Assembly (NCBI GenBank): GCA_016200085.1
Contig: JACQFL010000016.1
Coordinates: forward strand, 1 to 43,970
Source: Candidatus Rokuibacteriota bacterium
GTDB taxonomy: Bacteria > Methylomirabilota > Methylomirabilia > Rokubacteriales > CSP1-6
Direction: 5' to 3'
Length of the DNA: 43,970 nucleotides
Below the pieces are notes generated by a model. It did no database searches, was not told the DNA's origin, and worked only from the letters and a program-made list of their open reading frames with translations. The translations under genes were made by a program, and so were the position numbers. Below are positions 1 through 7,041 of this stretch, in pieces; positions within the stretch are counted from its first letter, which is position 1, and every line of letters starts with the position of its first letter.

Positions 1-128
1 GCCAACCCCGCGACGCAGACGGGCCGCATCGCCCAGATTTGCGAGCGGGAACGTGTCCCTCGCATGCTGGCGGACGCTCGCGTTTGCCCCGCTTCGCTTA
101 GCGAGTTAGGCTTCCGTGGAAATCCAGG

Positions 129-281
129 CTAGCCTTCTTCATAGATCTTCCGTTCACTTGGTGTCGCTGGCCGGGCACTGATGATCCTGATTGTATCGTC
201 ACGGTCGGTGCGAGCGATGGCCAGAAGGCGGCCGCCGGTCGAGATGCCGAAGGTGACGAACCGCTCTTCGCCAGTCGAGTC
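129..281 (-). pseudogene. BrnT-family toxin, C-terminal fragment
   Basis: About 50 codons remain open on the minus strand before a TAG stop. They read through EERFVTFG, then GRLLAIARTDR, then IRIISARPATPSERK, ending YEEG. This is the usual C-terminal half of BrnT (DUF497) ribonuclease toxins, which are about 90-95 residues long. The N-terminal half is missing: homology stops at about position 281, exactly where a glpD fragment on the other strand begins. An ATG overlapping the stop (ATGAAGAAGGCTAG) would start the antitoxin, as in brnT operons, but that frame closes after 14 codons. It is therefore a dead module. The family assignment rests on motif recognition only. Positions 1-128 show no other gene I can support. 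Confidence 0.55.
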
Positions 282-551
282 GCTGCTCGACGAAATCCGC
301 GACGTCGTCCCCGACCGTCGCGTGACGCTGGAGGCGGTGGCCTACACCTACGCCGGCGTGCGGCCGCTCTCGTACGAGGAGGGCAAGCGCGAGTCCGACG
401 TGTCGCGGCCACAAGGTGGTCTCCGAGGCGCAGGGGCGCTTCCTGTCCATCACCGGCACCAAGCTGACGTGCGATCGCAGCCCGGCCGCAGTCGTCGAGG
501 AGATGGCCGTCTCGCTCCAGGACGTGCTCCTGCGGCGCACTGGGATCGGCA
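280..551 (+). pseudogene. glpD: Glycerol-3-phosphate dehydrogenase fragment, frameshifted
   Basis: Two frames together give a C-terminal piece of aerobic glycerol-3-phosphate dehydrogenase. The first frame carries TYAGVRPLSYEEGK and ESDVSR up to about 408. A shift of one base into the second frame then gives HKVVSEAQGRFLSITGTKL and TCDRS, running to about 551. The segment AGVRPL...FLSITGTK is a signature of the FAD-dependent GlpD family. The enzyme is normally about 500 residues, so only some 90 remain. The fragment is flanked by a BrnT fragment on one side and the mazF stop (557) on the other. Its presence about 5 kb from a glycerol-phosphate uptake block suggests a relic of that pathway, but this is inference. 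Confidence 0.6.
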
Positions 552-556
552 CGAGG

Positions 557-907
557 TCAGCGAATCCCGTCCGGGTCGACGAGGGCGAGGATCTTGCCGA
601 CCGTCTCCTGCAGCACGTCAGCGGGCACGGTGCCGATGCGCTTCGCCTTGCGCACGCGCCAGTCCAGGCTCTTGACTTGATCGGAAAGTATCGCTCCCTC
701 GACGCCAAGCCCCTGCGGGAGCAACACCTCGAACGGGTATCCCTTCACCTGGGAGGTGACGGGGCAGCACACGGCCAACCCCACGCGGCGGTTGTATGAA
801 CCGGGAGAGATCACCACGGCGGGGCGATGGCCGGCCTGCTCGTGGCCCGCCTGGGGGGTGAACTGGAGCCAGATCAGGTCCCCGCGCGCGGGCACATAGG
901 CCGCCAC
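557..907 (-). CDS. mazF: MazF/PemK-family endoribonuclease toxin
   Basis: This is a type II toxin predicted to cleave single-stranded mRNA at short sequence motifs. The protein of about 116 residues begins V-A-A-Y-V-P-A-R-G-D-L-I-W, the typical N-terminal strand (RGDIxW). It continues with GHEQAGHRPAVVISP, then AVCCPVTSQVKGYPFEV, and ends near KILALVDP. These include the conserved RP-x-VV-x-S and P-x-T motifs of the family. The start is GTG at 907, sharing one base with the mazE stop; an alternative GTG lies at 913. The gene is co-transcribed with and downstream of mazE. Length and motifs are normal, so the module looks functional. Confidence 0.88.
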   Translation of the reverse strand: MAAYVPARGDLIWLQFTPQAGHEQAGHRPAVVISPGSYNRRVGLAVCCPVTSQVKGYPFEVLLPQGLGVEGAILSDQVKSLDWRVRKAKRIGTVPADVLQETVGKILALVDPDGIR

Positions 908-1149
908 TACCACGCCTCGCGGCCGACGGCTCGACCGGTGGAGACCTCGCCGTGCAGGTTCCGTCGGTTGATTTTCCGGAGGAGGACGCTCAACGCATAC
1001 TTCCGGACCCGGAGCGGACGAACCAGGAGCCGACCGTTCTCCACCGACAGATCGACGGCAGCCCCCTCCTTCACCTGGGCCTCGGCCGCGAACGATCGCG
1101 GAATCCTCAGGCCAAGGCTGTTGCCCCACTTCTGAATCTTCGTGTGCAT
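907..1149 (-). CDS. mazE: MazE-family antitoxin (AbrB-like DNA-binding)
   Basis: An 80-residue antitoxin that should bind and neutralise the adjacent MazF and repress the operon. The N-terminus MHTKIQKWGNSLGLRIP is the classic swapped-hairpin AbrB/MazE domain (KWGNSxGxRIP). It is followed by a charged VDLSVENGRLLV strand and a variable toxin-binding tail. The ATG at 1149 is chosen because it starts the domain directly and has GGTGGGG about 10 bases upstream; a GTG five codons earlier is less likely. The short gap before the gene (1150-1210) is AT-richer (CATTGTATATCC) and may hold promoter and operator, but I see no clear -35/-10 pair. Confidence 0.88.
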   Translation of the reverse strand: MHTKIQKWGNSLGLRIPRSFAAEAQVKEGAAVDLSVENGRLLVRPLRVRKYALSVLLRKINRRNLHGEVSTGRAVGREAW

Positions 1150-1210
1150 GACTGTTTGCCCCACCGGATATACAATGAGTACACAGCCCGAGGGCGAGCC
1201 GTCAAGCCCT

Positions 1211-1941
1211 TTATGAGGTCACCGAGGCGAAGCGCTCGACGAGGCGCGCCTCGAGGTCGCGCGTCTCCGCGAGGGCGCCGAGCCCCTCGATCTCGCCGAT
1301 CATGGCGGCGATCTGCCGCACGATCCGACGGCCTTGTCGCACTGGATCGTGTGCTCGGCCACGTGGGCGGCGAAGCGGTGGAGGCGAAACCGTACGTCGA
1401 CCTGGGAGTGCGCCCACACGGTGGGCCGTGTCATCGCGGCCGGCGCCACGTCGCCGAGCCAGCGGTTCGTCGCCGTCCGCGCGTCACCGAGCCGGGCGAG
1501 GATCGCGCCGATCTCGCCGCTGACGTCCATCTGTGCCGGCGTGGGCAGTCGGTCGTCGGGTATGCGTACCGGCTCAGCGTCCGCCCGCTCGAGCGCATAG
1601 CGTGTCTGCAAGGCATACCGTCGCTCGACGACCAGCATGTGGCGGAGCGTCTCCCGCACCGGCCACTCGCCCGCGCGCGGCGGCGTGTCCAGCAGATCGG
1701 TGGGCAGTCCGAGGAGGAGGCTGCGAAGATCGCCGAACGCGCGCTGGGCGAGGGCCAGGATGCGGCGCGATTCGGGATGGATTCCGGCGCTCACGCGGAC
1801 GTAGGCCTCCTGGGCATCCTCGAGCGTCCGGTAGAGCGCGTAGCGGACGTCCAGCCGCCCGTCGCGCCAGGACCAGGGGCGCCCCAGCGCCTCTTCATCG
1901 AGGGCGGCGAAGCCCGTCAACGCTGCGTCGAAGTCGGTCAT
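1211..1941 (-). pseudogene. DinB-family protein, broken by one frameshift
   Basis: A four-helix DinB-like (DUF664-type) protein of about 243 residues if repaired. These proteins carry a metal-binding histidine triad and often act as thiol-dependent transferases or are of unknown function. The N-terminal part runs MTDFDAALTGFAALDEEALG to AAHVAEHTIQCDKAV. The frame is then lost near 1325-1329 and resumes one base over as RIVRQIAAMIGEIEGLG to the TAA at 1211. Restoring one G/C at the GTCGGATCG site would join the halves. The H in RETLRHMLVVERR and the H-x3-H of HVAEH fit the metal site. The start at 1941 has AGAGG just upstream. This is either a real inactivation or a sequencing error. Confidence 0.7.
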
Positions 1942-2045
1942 CTCGCCTCTCGCGGGGTTGGAGTTGGTCACCGCAGCCGGAGCGGCTCATTTCTGTATTT
2001 ATTCTGGCAAGGTTCCTCCGACCTCTTCCCTGTGATCCGCGGCGT

Positions 2046-2264
2046 CTAGACAGCGCCGACCTCGACCACCTCGCCCTCGGAGCTTGGTGCCGGCACGGGC
2101 AACCCGTCTTGCTTCAAGCCATCGATATGCAACTCGATAGCCTCGCGGATCAAACGCAAGACCTCCTCACGGCTGTCTCCCACTGCTACACAGCCGGGGA
2201 GGTCCGGCACATGCGCGCCCCAACTTGTCTCGCCTCGTTCGATCACCACCATGTAGCGGATCAT
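2046..2264 (-). CDS. hicB: HicB-family antitoxin
   Basis: A 72-residue protein with the HicB/UPF0150 fold. It begins MIRYMVVIERGETSWGA, followed by VPDLPGCVAVGDSREEVL and then an EAIELHIDGL helix. The P-D-L-P-G-C and G-x-S-x-E-E motifs are the family hallmark. HicB binds the HicA toxin and often represses the operon. This copy is the short form, ending soon after the fold with no obvious ribbon-helix-helix DNA-binding tail. Its ATG overlaps the upstream hicA-like stop (ATGA), so the two are translationally coupled. Downstream (1942-2045) there is a short AT-richer gap before the DinB remnant. Confidence 0.88.
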   Translation of the reverse strand: MIRYMVVIERGETSWGAHVPDLPGCVAVGDSREEVLRLIREAIELHIDGLKQDGLPVPAPSSEGEVVEVGAV

Positions 2265-2452
2265 GCGTCGCCCCCGAATTTCTTGAGCACCGCCTGCTTC
2301 AGTATTGAGTTCAATGTTCCGGGCGAGGGGTCAAGGCTCTGCTTCCCGGCCACCGCCCCCGTGCCGCGCTTGTTCGCGTTCTTGTGTTGTCGGTGGGCGT
2401 GCCAGTCGGTCGGCGGCAACCATGAGCGAGATTGCTCACGAGATCGCGGCAT
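2261..2452 (-). CDS. hicA: HicA-like toxin, N-terminus apparently replaced or lost
   Basis: The C-terminal two thirds fit HicA mRNA interferases: AHRQHKNANKRGT, then PGTLNSILKQAVLKKF. In active HicA the catalytic histidine sits in G-S-H-R; here the sequence is H-A-H-R, so the histidine is kept but the glycine is not. The usual first 15-20 residues (a double-stranded-RNA-binding-like strand and helix ending in D/G-W-x-L-V-R) are not recognisable. The open frame begins only 17 bases inside the end of the preceding gene and has an in-frame stop just upstream. I suspect a truncated or decayed toxin beside an intact HicB, though a divergent HicA is possible. Confidence 0.6.
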   Translation of the reverse strand: MPRSREQSRSWLPPTDWHAHRQHKNANKRGTGAVAGKQSLDPSPGTLNSILKQAVLKKFGGDA

Positions 2453-3572
2453 ACGGTCTCACAACATCGACGCCGGCGAGCTCACTGGCCAAACCAAATA
2501 GAAACTGTGTTGGCAACGCAGCCAAGAACTCCTCGATGATCCAGCTTTGCTTGCCTGAGATGATCTTGTCGAAAACGTCCGGCTTATACCTTGTTATTGA
2601 GCCAAGATAGAAGATTATCGCGTACATTGCGGCGAGGTACGGGACAAAGAGTCTTCGCGGAGCGTCCACCAAGTAGAACCGGTATCCTTCCGCGGTTAAA
2701 ACGGCTGCAATGCCACATCCTCTGATAAGTGCCGCGAGTTGTGCAATCGTATTGTCAGTCCCGCGAGTCTGCGCACGAAATGTGGTGGTCTCGAACCACA
2801 GCTCATGATTCCGCTCGGATTCTACTTGTGAGAAGACATATGTGAACGCCCGCCGCACCCGCGCTCCAGGCAACGCGTCGTGAACATCCCTGTCCGTTCG
2901 AGTCATGCGCAGACGAGCCCACATCCAGCCACGGCGGTATCGTATTTCGAATCGTGCGACCGGAACGAAGATAGGAGGAGAGGCCACGACCTGGGTGAAT
3001 GTTCGGTGAATGCTCGGCACGAAGCGCAGGAGGTCGATAACGCGAAGGGATCGCGAGAGGGCAGCTGGATGGCCCAACATACGGACAAACTCCGGGAAGA
3101 TCTCGGAGTGGTCGGCGGCTACGTTTTGGATGTTGACCGTTTGGCCCGCAAAGCGGAGCCGCTGCCGGGAGTTAGCGCGCGGGTCATTTATTCCGTGCCT
3201 TGCGAGCGGCGGGAGAGGAACCCTGCGGATAAGTAGTGCGGCCTTTACGACATTCAGGAAGGCATAGTAGTAAAGGAGGGGTCGTGAATGGAAGCGGGGA
3301 TTCTGTGCGGCCTCAAAGAAGTCGTTGCCCTGCGAAATATACGCGTTGGCAATGTCCTCGTTCCGCTTGTCCAGTCTTGTGACAGCGAGGTGGGAGAGAA
3401 ACGCCCACGGGTCGGCCGTCACGATGCGAGGCTTCCGTTTGTCGTAGAAGAGCGGAAAGCCGGTAGGCTCGTTCGCAACGAGATCCCCGTGGCGCGGTTT
3501 CGGGGGTCTACCGGCCACGAGTCGTTTGCCGGTAGAATCTAACCCGCGAACAACCCGCCGGCGGCCTGACAC
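2436..3572 (-). CDS. YaaC-like protein of unknown function
   Basis: A protein of up to 378 residues with no signal peptide. Features include SRPLLYYYAFLNVVKAALL near residue 100 and, near the C-terminus, MYAIIFYLGSITRYKPDVFD followed by WIIEEFLAALPTQFL. These resemble the YaaC family (helical, function unknown), where a late S-x-x-R-Y-x-P motif is conserved. Base composition and codon use are clearly less GC-rich than in the rest of the window, which points to recent acquisition. The GTG at 3572 lies inside a possible recombination site; a GTG at 3518 would also work. It ends 17 bases inside the HicA-like frame. The exact family is a moderate-confidence call. Confidence 0.6.
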   Translation of the reverse strand: MSGRRRVVRGLDSTGKRLVAGRPPKPRHGDLVANEPTGFPLFYDKRKPRIVTADPWAFLSHLAVTRLDKRNEDIANAYISQGNDFFEAAQNPRFHSRPLLYYYAFLNVVKAALLIRRVPLPPLARHGINDPRANSRQRLRFAGQTVNIQNVAADHSEIFPEFVRMLGHPAALSRSLRVIDLLRFVPSIHRTFTQVVASPPIFVPVARFEIRYRRGWMWARLRMTRTDRDVHDALPGARVRRAFTYVFSQVESERNHELWFETTTFRAQTRGTDNTIAQLAALIRGCGIAAVLTAEGYRFYLVDAPRRLFVPYLAAMYAIIFYLGSITRYKPDVFDKIISGKQSWIIEEFLAALPTQFLFGLASELAGVDVVRPYAAIS

Positions 3573-3634
3573 GACCTATGGATTTGGCCACGGCCGAATT
3601 GAGGTCGCTCGTCGAGTTCATTTGGACGTTAGGC
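3537..3634 (-). other. Possible attC-like recombination site (weak)
   Basis: Read on the minus strand, the segment opens with GCCTAAC (matches RYYYAAC) overlapping the TAA of the membrane coiled-coil gene. About 90 bases later it closes with GTTAGAT (matches GTTRRRY). Between them are an inner CGACCT/AGGTCG pairing and a GGCC-GT-GGCC hairpin. Size, position at a gene's stop and boundary motifs suit an integron attC site, but the arms are poorly paired. Confidence 0.25.
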
Positions 3635-4264
3635 GCCCCCCTGGCCCTCATTCCGTTCTCGACCCTCCTCCCCGACAGGCCGGTACTCCCCCTCTTGCAG
3701 GCCCGGCAACTGAACTGCCTTCACGATCACTTCGCCAACGGTTCTAATCGCACGCCAATTCTCCTCGATTTGGGGTCGGGGAAGCTTCGCTCGCAAGTAG
3801 TCACCATGTTGGGCGGCGGCATGATAAGCGAGGCTAAACGCCTGTGCGACTTCCGGCTCGAGGTACAGGCGGTTATGCACCCACCACTCCTGACACTCCA
3901 TTGTTACCTTGGTGATCGCGTCCTCCTTATGGGTGGAGCCGAGGAGCTTCCACCAGAGGGCGTATGCTTCTTGGTGGGCGGCGAGGCGACGGTCCAGCGC
4001 CGCGAGACGCAGTTCATGGCGCTGCTTCTCGCGTTCGAGAAAGAGGCGGTTTTGCTGCGCGAGTATCTCGAATCGTTCCCGATATTCTCGTTGGATCTCT
4101 TCGACTTCGTGCGTAATGCGGCCGATATCCTCCTTCGTCGCGAGGTTCTCGCCCTTCTTCGTAGCGTACGAGCGAAGTGACCCTTGAAGAAGAAGCAGAG
4201 CGATCACACCTAATAGCGAGAGCAGGTTCAGCGCGACGGGGAGCATCGTCTCGGCGCTCGGCAT
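3629..4264 (-). CDS. Membrane-anchored coiled-coil protein, unknown function
   Basis: A 211-residue protein. Residues about 8-28 form a single hydrophobic segment (LPVALNLLSLLGVIALLLLQ), followed by KKGENLATKEDIGRIT and a long charged coiled coil to about residue 95. A more globular part containing CQEWWVHNRLYLEP follows. The K-G-x-N-L-A-T-K-E-D-I stretch after one membrane helix recurs in bacterial proteins of unknown role; I recognise the layout, not a function. Plus-strand open frames here lack any family character. The TAA stop is embedded in GCCTAACG, a possible cassette boundary. The next gene upstream in transcription, the exported protein, ends 21 bases before this start. Confidence 0.7.
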   Translation of the reverse strand: MPSAETMLPVALNLLSLLGVIALLLLQGSLRSYATKKGENLATKEDIGRITHEVEEIQREYRERFEILAQQNRLFLEREKQRHELRLAALDRRLAAHQEAYALWWKLLGSTHKEDAITKVTMECQEWWVHNRLYLEPEVAQAFSLAYHAAAQHGDYLRAKLPRPQIEENWRAIRTVGEVIVKAVQLPGLQEGEYRPVGEEGRERNEGQGGA

Positions 4265-4285
4265 CAGGTCGGCGGCCTTCTCTGC

Positions 4286-4618
4286 CTACTGGCTACCCCG
4301 GGATGCACCCGGCTTAAACCGCTGACGCTCAACCCACTCTTTCATTTGCTGCCGATCGTCGACGCGGTCTTGCGCCACCCAGACTTCCGGGTCGCTGACA
4401 ATGTCCGTATAGGTAACGGGCCGCCAAATCTTTCCAGTTTGCGTGTCGAGCAGGTAAACGTCAGCTCGCGCGAACGGCCCAAAGTAGATGGCGTAGCGCC
4501 CCTGGGGTGGTGGATTCTGAACTATCCGAGTTCGATCTTGGGCGGCCGCTCCCGATACCAGCACCAGTGTTGCTCCAATTACCGCAGCAAACGCCACGGA
4601 CCGGGTTGTCGAGCCCAT
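4286..4618 (-). CDS. Small exported protein, unknown function
   Basis: A 110-residue protein with a classical signal peptide: a short basic start (GSTTRS), a hydrophobic core (VAFAAVIGATLVLVSG) and an AAAQD cleavage region. The mature part contains RYAIYFGPFARADVYLLD and TQTGKIWRPV, a short beta-rich repeat in which a value and its label seem to be displayed. It ends in a basic tail. ATG 4618 is preferred over GTG 4624 because GAGAGG lies about 8 bases upstream of it. I do not recognise a named family. It follows the nuclease-like gene with a gap that contains a strong hairpin. Confidence 0.65.
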   Translation of the reverse strand: MGSTTRSVAFAAVIGATLVLVSGAAAQDRTRIVQNPPPQGRYAIYFGPFARADVYLLDTQTGKIWRPVTYTDIVSDPEVWVAQDRVDDRQQMKEWVERQRFKPGASRGSQ

Positions 4619-4643
4619 GTGCACCGCCTCTCTGGTCGTTGAC

Positions 4644-4694
4644 GAAGGCGCTCAGCGGCCGACGCAGTCGGTCCGCTGAAGCGGTGAGTTGGGT
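4644..4694 (-). other. attC-like site: hairpin with two bulged bases at a gene's 3' end
   Basis: On the minus strand ACCCAAC (RYYYAAC) is followed by GCTTCAGCGGACCGAC, loop TGC, then GTCGGCCGCTGAGC (4682-4650). The arms pair over 14 base pairs, leaving only a T and an A unpaired on one arm, as in the extrahelical bases of folded attC sites. It is read in the end of the preceding gene as N-S-P-L-Q-R-T, a tail common in proteins whose stop lies inside an attC. The closing GTTRRRY box is degenerate (GTCAACG), so the site may be inactive. Confidence 0.4.
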
Positions 4695-5470
4695 ACCGCC
4701 CCATCAACCGTTTCAGGCAATTGCCTCCGGTCAAGGCCGAAGCGGTCGCACACCTGTTGCCACGTGGTCGCGCCGAGAAATGATGCTGCGATCCCTTGCG
4801 TCTCGTCTGCCGATCTGTGGGGGAAGCTTGCTGCGAGAGCGTCTGCGGAGACCGTTTTCGCGACGGCTTCTCGCCACACTGCCGGCAGAGACCGACCGTT
4901 ATCGTTCGCGTCGCCCTCGACTATGAAGAACCCGTACACCGCGCGCTTGCCCCGTATCTCCCATGCGGCATCGAGATGTCGCCAGATCTGCTGTCTTCCC
5001 AGCAGCCACGAAGTGCGTGTGGTTGGTCCCGATTCCGTTCGTTTGCCCTCAATGACAACGAGCGCATCCGGCGCTATCAAGAGCACATCGGGATATGTCA
5101 CGCCCTCGAATATCCACCAGGCTCTCGACGCGTGCTCGGACCGCAGGCGGCGAAGCGCGTTGGCAATTGCTGCGAAGTCGCCCGAGAGGACGCCGGCCCG
5201 GTCGGTCTCTACCCCGGGAGACTTACCTAGTGTCCAGAGATTCCGGATCAGCCACGACAGCAATGACACCGGCGGATCAAGGCCCTGCTCGTTAGGCTCC
5301 CAGTGGCCTTCGACCAGGGTAAGGTCGCCAGTCACCTTGATTCCGCCGCTTGCAACCCCCAACCGAGGGAGCATGAGGAGATCCGGCAGCCATGTCCGGC
5401 TCATGTTCCACAGGGCGTCGAATACGGGCCGAACCCTCGTCTTCGACGAATCCCGCTGCCCTCTTGCCAT
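4652..5470 (-). CDS. Protein with PD-(D/E)XK-like nuclease motif, unknown role
   Basis: A protein of about 272 residues. Near the middle, WWIFEGVTYPDVLLIAPDAL runs into VVIEGKRTESGPTT. A D, a hydrophobic strand and E-G-K match the P-D-x(n)-E-x-K core of PD-(D/E)XK nucleases. The following WLLGRQQIWRHLDAAW supplies the helix with Q expected after the core. The C-terminus ends in NSPLQRTD, encoded by the attC-like hairpin. ATG 5470 is taken as the start because GAAGG is 7 bases upstream; ATG 5476 is the alternative, and the frame is open to 5629. Nuclease activity is a motif-based inference; it could be a restriction or repair-type enzyme. Confidence 0.6.
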   Translation of the reverse strand: MARGQRDSSKTRVRPVFDALWNMSRTWLPDLLMLPRLGVASGGIKVTGDLTLVEGHWEPNEQGLDPPVSLLSWLIRNLWTLGKSPGVETDRAGVLSGDFAAIANALRRLRSEHASRAWWIFEGVTYPDVLLIAPDALVVIEGKRTESGPTTRTSWLLGRQQIWRHLDAAWEIRGKRAVYGFFIVEGDANDNGRSLPAVWREAVAKTVSADALAASFPHRSADETQGIAASFLGATTWQQVCDRFGLDRRQLPETVDGAVPNSPLQRTDCVGR

Positions 5471-5658
5471 CCCCATCCCTTCGAGGCGGGCCCACCCCGC
5501 ATCGTGCGTGCCCGGCAGGCATATCGCAACCGCACTATAGCGGAGAAAGTTGGTCAAAAACAGAGCGAACGCGGGGATCCGGATTGACGAAAGCAGGCCG
5601 TCGCCACGGCCTCCGACCCCGTCGCTCAAGCGTCACCGCGGCGTCGCAGAGGCCGTGC

Positions 5659-5664
5659 TATAGT
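5659..5664 (+). promoter_or_regulatory. Possible -10 box for the ugp block
   Basis: TATAGT, the best -10-like hexamer in the 5630-5712 gap, stands about 50 bases before ugpB. No convincing -35 lies at the right distance. A GGGAGGAC ribosome site precedes the ugpB ATG. The nearest upstream gene is divergent, so a promoter must lie in this gap. Confidence 0.3.
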
Positions 5665-5712
5665 GCGCCCCGATCGTCGCGCCAAACGCCCACGCCCAAC
5701 CGGGAGGACACC

Positions 5713-7020
5713 ATGAAGGTGTTCGTGATCGCCGCGCTGGCCACCGTGCTCGCCCTCGCCGGGCTGCCTGCCGAGTCCCAGGCCAAGACCGAGATCCAGT
5801 GGTGGCACGCGATGCAGGGGGTGCTGGGCGAGCGGGTCAACGAGATCGCGGCCAAGTTCAACGCCAGTCAGAGCGACTACGAGGTCAAGGCGGTCTTCAA
5901 GGGCGCCTACCCCGACACCCTGAACGCGGCGATCGCGGCGTACCGGGCCAAGCAGCCGCCGCACGTCGTGCAGGTGTTCGAGGTCGGCACCCAGACCATG
6001 CTGTCCTCCGGGGCGGTCTATCCGGTGTTCCAGCTGATGAAGGACAACGGGATCGCCATCGACTGGAACGACGTCATCGGGCCGGTGAAGAGCTACTACG
6101 CGACGGGCGGCAACCTCGCCTCGATGGCGTTCAACTCGTCGACGCCGATCCTCTACTACAACCGGGACCTCTTCAAGAAGGCGGGGCTGGCCGACAAGGC
6201 GCCGGCCACGTGGGACGAGATCGAGGCGGCGGCCAAGAAGCTCGTGGCCGCGGGCGCCAAGTGCGGGTACTCGAGCGCGTGGCCGTCGTGGGTGCTGATG
6301 GAGAACATGCACGCGCTGCACGACCAGCCCTTCGCCGACCACGCCAACGGCTTCGACGGGCTGGCCACCACGCTCAAGATCAACGGGCCCTTCGGCGTGA
6401 AGATGATGGAGCTGCTCGCCCGGGGCGCCAAGGAGGGCTGGTTCACCTACAACGGGCGGCTGTCGAAGGCCGAGGCCAACATGGGCGGGGGCGAGTGCGG
6501 GATCTTCACCACGTCCTCCGCGTACATCGCCGGGCTGACGCGCGCCTCCGAGGGCAAGTTCACGTGGGGCACCGGGCCGCTGCCGAAGATGGGCGGCTTC
6601 CCCCAGGGGCACGCGATCATCGGCGGCGCCTCGCTGTGGGTGCTCAAGGGCGCCAAGCCCGAGGAGTACAAGGGCGTGGCGCAGTTCTTCAAGTACCTCG
6701 CCTCCGTGGACAACCAGGCGTGGTGGGCGGGCATCACCGGCTACCTGCCGATCTCCAACACGGCCGTGAAGGCGATGGAAACCTCGGGCCACTTCCAGAA
6801 GAACCCGCAGCAGAAGACCGCCATCACCCAGATGAACGCCGGCAAGACCACGCCGAACAGCCAGGGCATCCGGCTCGGCAACTTCGTCTCCATCCGCGAC
6901 GGCATCGAGGAGCAGATGGAGAACATCTTCAGCGGCAAGAAGAGCCCCAAGCAGGGGCTGGACGACGCGGTGGCCAAGGGCAACGAGATCCTCAAGGAGT
7001 TCGCGGCGCTCTACAAGTAG
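5713..7020 (+). CDS. ugpB: Glycerol-3-phosphate ABC transporter, substrate-binding protein
   Basis: A periplasmic binding protein of 435 residues for sn-glycerol-3-phosphate and possibly glycerophosphodiesters. Its signal peptide (MKVFVIAALATVLALAG...SQA) is followed by EIQWWHAMQGVLGERV, then VVQVFEVGTQTML, FNSSTPILYYNRDLFKKAG, KCGYSSAWPSW, GECGIFTTSSAY, IIGGASLWVL and ITGYLPIS. These match E. coli UgpB segment by segment, including the ligand-site tryptophan and FNSSTP regions. The ATG at 5713 has GGGAGG upstream; the frame is open further back but only this start gives a signal peptide. It is first gene of the glycerol-phosphate block. Confidence 0.93.
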   Translation: MKVFVIAALATVLALAGLPAESQAKTEIQWWHAMQGVLGERVNEIAAKFNASQSDYEVKAVFKGAYPDTLNAAIAAYRAKQPPHVVQVFEVGTQTMLSSGAVYPVFQLMKDNGIAIDWNDVIGPVKSYYATGGNLASMAFNSSTPILYYNRDLFKKAGLADKAPATWDEIEAAAKKLVAAGAKCGYSSAWPSWVLMENMHALHDQPFADHANGFDGLATTLKINGPFGVKMMELLARGAKEGWFTYNGRLSKAEANMGGGECGIFTTSSAYIAGLTRASEGKFTWGTGPLPKMGGFPQGHAIIGGASLWVLKGAKPEEYKGVAQFFKYLASVDNQAWWAGITGYLPISNTAVKAMETSGHFQKNPQQKTAITQMNAGKTTPNSQGIRLGNFVSIRDGIEEQMENIFSGKKSPKQGLDDAVAKGNEILKEFAALYK

Positions 7021-7041
7021 CCGGGCGGCGCGCGGCTGACC

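Noticed and set aside
1..128. Open frame from the window edge to a stop at about 132 (plus strand)
   Set aside because: About 43 codons with no recognisable motif, running over the antisense of the BrnT stop; not enough to call a gene.
3578..4180. 200-codon plus-strand frame opposite the coiled-coil gene
   Set aside because: The minus-strand protein has a membrane helix, a coiled coil and a recognisable K-G-x-N-L-A-T-K-E-D-I block; the plus frame has none.
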